Shown here: piece by piece, positions 1 through 5,214 of the stretch | Numbering within the stretch: position 1 is the stretch's first letter | Layout of the letters: every line of letters starts with the position of its first letter | Origin: Ruminococcaceae bacterium UBA3451 | GTDB taxonomy: Bacteria > Bacillota > Clostridia > Oscillospirales > Acutalibacteraceae | Length of the DNA stretch: 5,214 nt | Assembly (NCBI GenBank): GCA_002378845.1 | Contig: DFRY01000006.1 | Location: 39,093-44,306, forward strand | Direction: 5' to 3' | Program-made: the position numbers and the translations under genes | The notes under the pieces: generated by a model | Told to the model about the DNA's origin: nothing | Databases searched by the model: none | The model's input: the letters and a program-made list of their open reading frames with translations, nothing else

Positions 1-2030
1 TGTTTACGGCAAATGCGCTGAAGCATGTGATCTGGAATTCGCAGACGGGTACGGTAACCTTCCCCGAAGGCGGTGCAACCGCTACTTATAATGTGTCGAA
101 TACCGCATTTAAGGAAGCAAAAGACGTTACATTTACCGACAGCAGAATGATTGACATCTTCCAGAAAGCAGGAAGAGACATTACTTCTGCGACAGAACCG
201 ACCAATCTCGCCCAGAACAGCGCCAAAACAGGGTACCCCACACCTTCCGCTTCCTACACCGCTTCCGGTATGAACGTTTGGGGAGCAGTGGACGGGTACA
301 CCGTAGATAATACGCTGTGGGGAACCAAAGGCAGTTCAAATACGCAGGATTGGCTGCAAATTGATTTCGGTGCCGCAAAGACATTGGATACGGTAAAGCT
401 TTATTTTTATAATGACCGCTGCAATTCGGGGTACAGCGAACCCTCAAGCTATACCGTACAGTATCTGAACGGCTCGACCTGGACGAATATCCCCGGGCAG
501 TCCAAGTCGCCGAATGCACCGCAGGCAAACTATAATAAAGTCAGCTTCGCACCAATTTCGGCACAGAAAATCAGAGTTCTGGTTACCCATAAGAGTGGGT
601 TCAATACGGGAATTAAGGAAATTCAGGTTTTTAACGCCGGGGGCGGCACTCCGACCAATACAGCGCCTGTAGTGGACGCGGGGACGGACAGTTCCGTTAC
701 ACTGCCGGCAGCAATCGCGTTGGCTGGAACAGCAAATGACGACGGCCTTCCAAACGGCACATTAAATACTTCATGGAGCTTGGTAAGCGGGCCAGGAGCA
801 GCCACAATTTCCAATGCCGCTGCGTTAAACACAACCGCATCGGTTACAGTTCCCGGAACCTATCAGTTCATGCTTACTGCAAATGACGGGGTGCTGTCAT
901 CTTCCGACACCGTAACAGTGACCGTGAACGAAGCCGGAACGGTAGCCAATATTGCGGGGCTTGCAACAGCATCTACGTCGTTCTGTTCCTCCTGGGAGTC
1001 TATTACCGCGCTGAATGACGGGTTTGACCCCACCAGTTCCAACGACCGTTCTCATCCGGTTTATGGAAACTGGGACAATAAAGGCACGACGCAATGGGTA
1101 GAATATGATTTCAGTCAGCCTTACGAAATTTCCAAGTCGGATGTTTACTGGTTTAAAGATTCCGAGGCTTCCGCCGGCGGGGTTTGCACGCCTGCATCCT
1201 GTGTCTATCAATATTGGAATGGCAGCACATGGACAGCGGTTCCAAATCCAGTCGGTTTGGGTGTAGCGGCGGACACTTATAATACAACTACTTTTACGCC
1301 TGTTACTACCACGAAACTTCGGCTGCAAATTACGGCGCAGGCAACCGCTTCCACCGGAATAGAGGAATGGAAAGTATACGGAGCCCCCGCGCAGAATGAT
1401 TCGCCGGATTCCCCAGCGGCCTGGTATGAATTTAACGAGCCCGGCGGCGCAACTGCACAGGACAGCACCGGGAACTACAGTTCCGCCGTACTGAACGGCG
1501 GAGCAGCGTTTGCCATAGGAAAAAACGGCAATGGATTAAGTGTGAACGGAACAAATGCCTATGCCGCACTGCCTTCCGGAGTAGTGAGCAATCTGAACGA
1601 TTTTACGATTTCCGCATGGGTAAAGCTCAACAGTGTAAGCACATGGGCTCGGATTTTTGATTTTGGCACAGGTACCAGCAACTATATGTTTCTTTCCCCG
1701 CAGGGAGGCGACGGCGCAATTCGGTTCGCCATCACAACCTCCGGTAACGGGAATGAACAGCAAATTAACGGAACAAGCGCTTTGCCAACCGGCTCTTGGG
1801 CACATGTGGCGGTAACGCTTTCCGGTACGACAGGCACCTTATATGTAAACGGTACGCAGGTCGGTCAGAATACAAGTATGACGATGAAGCCGTCCGGTCT
1901 GGGGGAGACGAATCTGAATTACATCGGAAAATCGCAGTGGTCCGATCCGTATCTGAACGGCGTGATAGACGATTTCAGAATCTATAATCGTGCGTTAAGC
2001 CAATCGGAAATACAGTCCGTGGCACAATAG
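1..2030 (+). CDS. Multi-module secreted carbohydrate-active protein, C-terminal part (5' end outside window)
   Basis: The reading frame is already open at base 3 and no ribosome site precedes the GTG at 27, so this is the 3' end of a longer gene; 675 residues are visible (F at base 3 is residue 1). Residues 1-65 are the end of an upstream domain I cannot name, possibly the end of a glycoside hydrolase catalytic unit. Then follow a discoidin/F5-8C (CBM32-like) module at about 68-211 with WLQIDFG and a C-terminal IKEIQVFN strand; a PKD/Ig-like module at about 219-310 (APVVDAG start, TVTVTVN end); a second discoidin-like module at about 315-460 of the NIA-LATAS / LNDGFDP / QWVEYDFSQP type seen in beta-L-arabinofuranosidase-like enzymes; and a LamG/concanavalin-like module at about 471-673 (ISAWVK, WAHVAVTL, IDDFRIYNRAL). 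Such modules bind glycans outside the cell. No sortase motif, dockerin or SLH repeat closes the protein, so any anchor or signal peptide must be N-terminal. Modules are secure; substrate and enzyme class are unknown. Confidence 0.9.
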   Translation, partial: FTANALKHVIWNSQTGTVTFPEGGATATYNVSNTAFKEAKDVTFTDSRMIDIFQKAGRDITSATEPTNLAQNSAKTGYPTPSASYTASGMNVWGAVDGYTVDNTLWGTKGSSNTQDWLQIDFGAAKTLDTVKLYFYNDRCNSGYSEPSSYTVQYLNGSTWTNIPGQSKSPNAPQANYNKVSFAPISAQKIRVLVTHKSGFNTGIKEIQVFNAGGGTPTNTAPVVDAGTDSSVTLPAAIALAGTANDDGLPNGTLNTSWSLVSGPGAATISNAAALNTTASVTVPGTYQFMLTANDGVLSSSDTVTVTVNEAGTVANIAGLATASTSFCSSWESITALNDGFDPTSSNDRSHPVYGNWDNKGTTQWVEYDFSQPYEISKSDVYWFKDSEASAGGVCTPASCVYQYWNGSTWTAVPNPVGLGVAADTYNTTTFTPVTTTKLRLQITAQATASTGIEEWKVYGAPAQNDSPDSPAAWYEFNEPGGATAQDSTGNYSSAVLNGGAAFAIGKNGNGLSVNGTNAYAALPSGVVSNLNDFTISAWVKLNSVSTWARIFDFGTGTSNYMFLSPQGGDGAIRFAITTSGNGNEQQINGTSALPTGSWAHVAVTLSGTTGTLYVNGTQVGQNTSMTMKPSGLGETNLNYIGKSQWSDPYLNGVIDDFRIYNRALSQSEIQSVAQ

Positions 2031-2062
2031 TCTCTTTCAAATGAATCGCTCATAACAATGCG

Positions 2063-2114
2063 GGGGCTCTCTTTCAGGCAAGGTGTTTTAAGCCTGAAAG
2101 AGAGCCCCTTTTTT
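2063..2114 (+). terminator. Strong intrinsic terminator of the carbohydrate-active protein gene
   Basis: A perfect 17-bp stem (2063-2079 with 2092-2108, GGGGCTCTC... pairing with ...GAGAGCCCC) encloses a 12-nt loop and is followed by six T residues at 2109-2114. It starts 32 bases after the stop codon. On the minus strand the hairpin is followed by CGCATTG rather than a T run, so it should act mainly on plus-strand transcripts, though the stem also separates the convergent minus-strand gene. Confidence 0.95.
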
Positions 2115-2139
2115 GAAATTCAATATAATGTTACGAAGT

Positions 2140-2520
2140 TCATTCAATCAGATCTTCCCCCAGGCGGCCGCCAAAATCGATGAAATATCCATTTTGTGAA
2201 ATCAGAATGTCACGCGACCCAACAGGAAGCTCGTCGTATATTTCTTGCGGAATATTCATCGTGGTTTCTTTTCCGTCGTCAAAACGGAATTTTGCAAGAT
2301 AAGAAATGCGATGGCTCGGCATTTTAACAGAACCGTCTTTTTCCATAATTACATTTTTGTCAAGCAGGGTAGCATAGGTCTCTATTGTCGGGGGCATGTC
2401 GTCGGTTAAGCCCTTCCCGATTTCCAGATTATGGCGCATATGGATAAAGCTCCAGAATACCAAACCAAAAATGACAAAGAGTGAACCGATTAAAATAAAG
2501 ATGCCTACCATTCCATCCAT
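2140..2520 (-). CDS. Small membrane-anchored DUF2500-like protein
   Basis: 126 residues. The ATG at 2520-2518 has an ideal ribosome site, AAGGAGG (complement of 2529-2535), 8 bases upstream, so the start is well supported. Residues 5-27 are one hydrophobic membrane segment (VGIFILIGSLFVIFGLVF), followed by basic and polar residues. From about residue 46 there is a small beta-rich domain: an ATLLDKNV strand, a YLAKFRFDDGKE hairpin, an IYDELPVGSRD turn and a final GYFIDFG strand. This matches the pattern of the DUF2500 family (E. coli YhhM type): a single N-terminal helix followed by a beta domain with a typical V/A-x-F-x-x-x-DG centre and a G-(S/D)-x-G-like turn before the last strands. Length fits that family. 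Its function is unknown. The assignment rests on pattern recognition, not on a search. It lies 131 bases downstream of the gamma-CA gene on the same strand, behind a hairpin, and converges with the plus-strand gene. Confidence 0.85.
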   Translation of the reverse strand: MDGMVGIFILIGSLFVIFGLVFWSFIHMRHNLEIGKGLTDDMPPTIETYATLLDKNVIMEKDGSVKMPSHRISYLAKFRFDDGKETTMNIPQEIYDELPVGSRDILISQNGYFIDFGGRLGEDLIE

Positions 2521-2543
2521 TTGGAAATCCTCCTTAAAATAAA

Positions 2544-2558
2544 TTAGAAACTTTCTAA
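2544..2558. repeat. Perfect 7-1-7 inverted repeat upstream of the DUF2500-like gene
   Basis: TTAGAAA, a one-base centre, then TTTCTAA. It lies 8 bases upstream of the ribosome site of the minus-strand gene, so it is in the 5' untranslated region or close to the promoter. It could be an operator half-site pair or chance in AT-rich DNA. No convincing -35/-10 pair was found around it. Confidence 0.45.
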
Positions 2559-2602
2559 GCTTTAAATGCCGGCAGATGCAGACTGTCCAACAGCAAGTTT
2601 AT

Positions 2603-2651
2603 CAAAGCTCTTTAGCGCTCTCCGTTTTACTGGAACATTAAAGAGCGTTTG
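2603..2651 (-). terminator. Terminator-like hairpin directly after the gamma-CA gene
   Basis: On the minus strand, starting at the base after the TAA stop, GCTCTTTA pairs with TAAAGAGC (2646-2639 with 2614-2607). The stem extends by CAAA/TTTG (2651-2648 with 2606-2603) across one bulged base at 2647. The T run after the core stem is short (TTT then GATAAAC), and the loop is long (24 nt), so termination may be partial. The left arm can also pair with AGAGCG at 2621-2616, giving a competing shorter hairpin. Confidence 0.5.
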
Positions 2652-3368
2652 TTAATCCAGCACGTCCTGAATGGTTTCGGGGTCACATGCCAGGCCGCAG
2701 CTGCATCTTATTGCCCCGAACTGTAGCGAATAGGAATTGGGGAATTCCTGATTTACATTCTGTACTTCCTTGGCAAATTCAGCTTGGCTGCCGGGAACCG
2801 GCCCTAATGCATCCGCTTTTTCCTGTGTGTCGATGAGTGCTCCCGCAGGGATGAAACGGTTGCTTTGAATTCGGACTCCTCCGGTTACTAAAACATTATG
2901 AGAAATATAGCAGCCCTCTTCTATAATGGCATTTAGTACAACGGAATGAAACCCAACAAAAACGTAATTTTCAATTTTACATGGCCCGTGAATGATGCAG
3001 CCGTGCGCGCAGCTGACGTATTTTCCAATATAAATCGAATATTTTTTACCACAATGAATGACCCGCCCTTGCAGCAAACCATGCAGAATTACTCCGTCCT
3101 GAATGTTGGTATTGGCATCGATGAAAAACGGAGTCCCTTCATCGGCACGAATGCTGACGTTGGGAGCGATAAACACGTTTTCTTTTATTATGACGTCCCC
3201 AATGACGGATGAAAAGGGACCGATGTATGCCGTTGAATCAACAGACGGGCTTACGCTTTTTCGATGAAAGGAGGTAGGAGGATTTGGCGCGATAAAATGG
3301 GCGTTAATATTAAAAGTCTGTGCCCGTTCGCAGGAACGGCCACAGGGATTACAAGATTTAAGGTTCAT
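2652..3368 (-). CDS. Gamma-class carbonic anhydrase homologue (left-handed beta-helix, Cam-like)
   Basis: 238 residues. The only Met in the frame is the start, with GGAG seven bases upstream (complement of 3376-3379). Residues 37-180 show the hexapeptide pattern of a left-handed beta-helix (IGDVII, NVFIAP, NIQDGV, SIYIGK, CAHGCI, ISHNVL, RFIPAG). Aligned by eye to the archaeal Cam enzyme, the three zinc ligands are present: H96 in QDGVILH, and H122 and H127 in AHGCIIHGP. The catalytic-site R74 and E77 (IRADEG) and Q90/D91 are also present. The acidic loop that carries Glu84 in Cam is shortened to LLQGRVIHCGK, as in Cam relatives such as CamH and CcmM. The family interconverts CO2 and bicarbonate as a trimer in the cytoplasm; many homologues are untested, so activity is probable, not certain. 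Unusual are the cysteine clusters at the N-terminus (C6, C9, C13) and C-terminus (C222, C224, C228), plus cysteines beside the zinc site (C106, C120, C124, C130). It has its own promoter at 3437-3465. Confidence 0.88.
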   Translation of the reverse strand: MNLKSCNPCGRSCERAQTFNINAHFIAPNPPTSFHRKSVSPSVDSTAYIGPFSSVIGDVIIKENVFIAPNVSIRADEGTPFFIDANTNIQDGVILHGLLQGRVIHCGKKYSIYIGKYVSCAHGCIIHGPCKIENYVFVGFHSVVLNAIIEEGCYISHNVLVTGGVRIQSNRFIPAGALIDTQEKADALGPVPGSQAEFAKEVQNVNQEFPNSYSLQFGAIRCSCGLACDPETIQDVLD

Positions 3369-3432
3369 TTGTTTGCTCCAATCTAGAAGTTCAAAATACT
3401 TTGCAGTGGACTGTAGTCGAAAAATCCTTAAA

Positions 3433-3447
3433 CTTTATACTATAAAG
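3433..3447. repeat. Perfect 7-1-7 inverted repeat over the gamma-CA promoter -10
   Basis: CTTTATA, one base, TATAAAG. It spans the whole predicted -10 element (3437-3442) of the minus-strand promoter. The position suits a repressor site, and the geometry is that of Fur/PerR/Zur-type operators, but the half-site does not match their consensus well. It may instead reflect an AT-rich -10 region. Confidence 0.45.
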
Positions 3448-3465
3448 AAGTATATGAAATGTCAA
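3437..3465 (-). promoter_or_regulatory. Sigma-A-like promoter of the gamma-CA gene
   Basis: On the minus strand, a consensus -35 TTGACA (3465-3460) is followed after 17 bases by TAGTAT (3442-3437), four of six matches to the -10 consensus. An alternative -10, TATAGT, sits at 15-base spacing. Transcription would start near 3430, leaving a leader of about 60 bases before the ATG at 3368. Confidence 0.75.
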
Positions 3466-3494
3466 TTGCTTTTCTAAAATTATTTTACAATCTT

Positions 3495-3537
3495 AAAATG
3501 CAAAAAGGAACTCAGCAATACCCCGATTTCCTTTTGC
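3495..3537 (-). terminator. Probable intrinsic terminator of ligD
   Basis: On the minus strand GCAAAAGGAA (3537-3528) pairs with TTCCTTTTTGC (3510-3500) with one extra T bulged, enclosing a 17-nt loop, followed by A and TTTT (3498-3495). It begins 40 bases after the LigD stop codon, before the gamma-CA promoter, and so separates the two genes. Confidence 0.65.
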
Positions 3538-3577
3538 TTTCTATATTATAACGATTTTACACGGTTTGATCGCCTTC

Positions 3578-5214
3578 TTATTTCAGCGACTGATTGTTTT
3601 GAAAGAAACCTTTCCACGGGTCGTCGGCGCCGATTCGCATTAGCGCATTCTCCATATTGACGCCGTTGGGGGCAACTGTTTCAAGTTCGTCCCAAGTGAT
3701 GGGCATAGAAACCTTGGCCCCTTTTCTGGCTCGGACGGAATACGGAGCAACACTGGTTGCACCCCTGCCGTTCCGAATCCAATCAATAAAAATTTTGTTT
3801 GTTCGTTTTTCTTTTCGAATATTGCTGGTGTAGCGGTCGGGCCACTTTTGTTCCATTACTTCTGCCACGCGTTTTGCAAAATCGTGAAATACGTCCCAAG
3901 AAACGACGGGCTGAAACGGAACGACCACATGGTATCCTTTGCCGCCGCTAGTTTTTAGGTAGGCTTTGATTGAAAGCTCGGTAAGAACGCTTTTTAAGTC
4001 CAATACGCCGCGGCGTACTTTGTCAAGGTCTAATCCTTCGTCGGGGTCCAGGTCAAACACCATGATATCGGGCTTTTCCAAATGATCCACATTGCTTCCC
4101 CAGGTGTGAAATTCAATTGTACCCATCTGTGCCTCGGTTATCAGGCCGGTTACATTCTCAATATAAAAGTATTCTTCTGTTTCCCCGTCTTTGGTGGGAA
4201 CAGTGACTGCTGTGATTCCCTTTCCATCCGTGTCCGGATGCTTTTTGTAAAAGCATGCCTGCGCTACGCCTTTGGGACAGCGCACGATGCTTAAAATTCG
4301 GCGCGATACATAAGGCAGCATGTACGGCGACACTTTCTCGTAATAGCGAATCACATCCGCTTTGGTGATTTCGGGGTCATCAAATATGATTTTCTCCGGG
4401 TGGGTAATCTTTACGCCTTGTATGATTAAGTCTTTTTCATCTGTCTGCATGGGTTTGCTCCTATTTTCATTGGAAGTTTGAGGCTGTGCTTCTTGCGCCG
4501 CTTCTTCCTTTCGAATCTCCTTTGGATTTTTATCGGTGCGCAAGCCTTTAAAGCTTGCCTGCCGCAATAGGTTTTCTTCGGTCCACTGGGCAAATTTAAT
4601 TTCCGCAACCAGTCGGGGTTCGAGCCAAGTTATTTTTTCCTGATTCCTCGCCTGCGGCGCTTGCGCAAAAGGGGAGATGTCGGTTTTTATACTCCGAAAT
4701 TTGTCCTCCAGTTCCGCTGTGGTGCGTTCGCTCAGTCCTGTTCCCGCGCGGCCGGCATAGACAAGTTGGTTCTTTTCATACACACCGAGAAGAAGTGAGC
4801 TCACTCCGCTTGTCTTTTTATCCGAAAGAGTATATCCTCCAATGACGAATTCCTGCCGTTTATCGCACTTCAGCTTAATCCAGTCTCCGTTTCTGGTGCC
4901 GCTGTATACGGAGTTGATTTTTTTGCCTACGATTCCTTCCAGGTTTGCCTGACAGGCCGCGGCAAAACTTTCTTTCCCTTGTCCAATAAGATGCTGGCTA
5001 TAATGGAGGTTTTTCGGCGAATCTTTCAAAAGTGCTTCTAGTGTCCCTTTTCGTTCCAGCAGGCAGCGCCCGCGTAAGTCTGTTCCGTCCAGTGCAAGAA
5101 GGTCAAAAATAATATAAGTTAGACTTTTGCCCTTTGGGTTTCTCATGTAATTTTGCAGCGCCTGAAAATCCGTTCTGCCATTCGTGTCTGTAATTACCAT
5201 TTCCCCGTCCAGAA
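3578..5214 (-). CDS. ligD: DNA ligase D (ligase-polymerase), C-terminal part; 5' end outside window
   Basis: The frame is open through the right edge: LDGE, a conserved ligase motif, directly precedes the first Met (5200-5198), so that Met is internal. Numbering from it, the ATP-dependent ligase core continues to about 113, with motif III (YIIFDLL, 29-35), motif IV (EGIVGKK, 88-94) and motif V (DWIKLK, 106-111). The lysine motif KxDG lies off the window. The OB-fold follows at about 115-228, ending in the AEIKFAQWTEENLLRQ / FKGLRTDK segment. A charged linker (229-256) leads to the archaeo-eukaryotic-primase-type polymerase domain (258-531). That domain has FHTWGS (H365), the metal pair D383/D385 in FDLDPDEG, SGGKGYH (H424) and the third acid D473 in FIDW, so all three catalytic aspartates are present. 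LigD works with Ku in non-homologous end joining, filling in and sealing double-strand breaks. The ligase-then-polymerase order is that of Bacillus-type LigD. No phosphoesterase domain is visible; Ku is not in this window. Confidence 0.96.
   Translation of the reverse strand, partial: LDGEMVITDTNGRTDFQALQNYMRNPKGKSLTYIIFDLLALDGTDLRGRCLLERKGTLEALLKDSPKNLHYSQHLIGQGKESFAAACQANLEGIVGKKINSVYSGTRNGDWIKLKCDKRQEFVIGGYTLSDKKTSGVSSLLLGVYEKNQLVYAGRAGTGLSERTTAELEDKFRSIKTDISPFAQAPQARNQEKITWLEPRLVAEIKFAQWTEENLLRQASFKGLRTDKNPKEIRKEEAAQEAQPQTSNENRSKPMQTDEKDLIIQGVKITHPEKIIFDDPEITKADVIRYYEKVSPYMLPYVSRRILSIVRCPKGVAQACFYKKHPDTDGKGITAVTVPTKDGETEEYFYIENVTGLITEAQMGTIEFHTWGSNVDHLEKPDIMVFDLDPDEGLDLDKVRRGVLDLKSVLTELSIKAYLKTSGGKGYHVVVPFQPVVSWDVFHDFAKRVAEVMEQKWPDRYTSNIRKEKRTNKIFIDWIRNGRGATSVAPYSVRARKGAKVSMPITWDELETVAPNGVNMENALMRIGADDPWKGFFQNNQSLK
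4448..4462 (-). promoter_or_regulatory. Possible internal ribosome site and start for a separate LigD polymerase
   Basis: Inside ligD, AGGAG (complement of 4458-4462) stands 7 bases before the in-frame ATG at 4450-4448 (Met 251 in the numbering of the ligD entry). This Met lies in the linker, just before the polymerase domain starts. The stretch GGAGCAAACnnATG is the same as that at the gamma-CA start, where it is presumably used. Initiation here would give a 290-residue protein holding the whole polymerase domain. Codon-constrained chance occurrence remains possible. Confidence 0.45.

Noticed and set aside
27..29. GTG at 27 as the start of the plus-strand protein
   Set aside because: The frame is open to the left edge, no ribosome site precedes it, and no signal peptide follows, although the modules are extracellular types.
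897..1328. 143-codon minus-strand open frame inside the carbohydrate-active gene
   Set aside because: It is antisense to clear protein modules, and its composition (many Arg and Cys) is typical of a shadow frame.
2063..2108. Bidirectional terminator serving the DUF2500-like gene as well
   Set aside because: On the minus strand no T run follows the stem, so only plus-strand termination is supported.
2946..3212. 88-codon plus-strand open frame opposite the gamma-CA gene
   Set aside because: It is antisense to a well-conserved gene, lacks a ribosome site and shows no recognisable protein features.
3433..3447. Assignment of the promoter dyad as a PerR, Fur or Zur box
   Set aside because: The spacing fits, but only about three of seven half-site positions match the PerR consensus, so no regulator is named.
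4426..4608. 60-codon minus-strand frame overlapping the ligD linker
   Set aside because: It is a shifted frame of ligD, highly basic with no domain, and ligD itself is intact, so it is not evidence of a frameshift.
5198..5200. ATG at 5200 as the true start of LigD
   Set aside because: The frame continues to the edge with the conserved LDGE of the ligase core immediately before this Met, and the catalytic KxDG motif must lie further upstream.
1..5214. CRISPR array, tRNA, insertion sequence or attachment site
   Set aside because: No regularly spaced direct repeats, cloverleaf-like segment, transposase frame or terminal inverted repeats were seen in the window.

Overview
The window fits a Gram-positive, low-to-moderate GC bacterium, most likely an anaerobic member of the Clostridia (Oscillospiraceae-like). 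This is inferred from strong AGGAGG-type ribosome sites, a sigma-A-like TTGACA promoter, a LigD with its domains in Firmicutes order (ligase then polymerase), a secreted multi-module polysaccharide-binding protein, and a Cam-type gamma-carbonic anhydrase homologue. No rRNA, tRNA or housekeeping gene is present to fix the taxonomy.

Layout: 1-2030 (+) is the 3' part of a large, probably secreted carbohydrate-active protein. Only its C-terminal modules are visible: discoidin/CBM32-like, PKD-like, a second discoidin-like, and LamG-like. It ends at a strong one-directional terminator (2063-2114). Everything to the right is on the minus strand and converges on it. 2140-2520 encodes a small membrane-anchored DUF2500-like protein. 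2652-3368 encodes a left-handed beta-helix gamma-carbonic anhydrase homologue with its own promoter and terminator-like hairpin. 3578-5214 encodes the C-terminal part of the non-homologous end-joining ligase/polymerase LigD, whose 5' end lies beyond the right edge.

The genes do not form an obvious pathway. The gamma-CA gene has its own promoter (3437-3465) behind the LigD terminator (3495-3537), so the minus-strand genes look like short separate units. The DUF2500 gene may have its own unrecognised promoter or be reached by read-through from the gamma-CA gene.

I see no clearly new multi-gene system. Three points merit a second look. A good ribosome site and ATG sit exactly at the ligase/polymerase junction of ligD and could yield a separate polymerase. 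The gamma-CA homologue carries clustered cysteine motifs at both ends. Two perfect 7-1-7 inverted repeats lie upstream of the gamma-CA and DUF2500 genes, one of them over a promoter -10 element.
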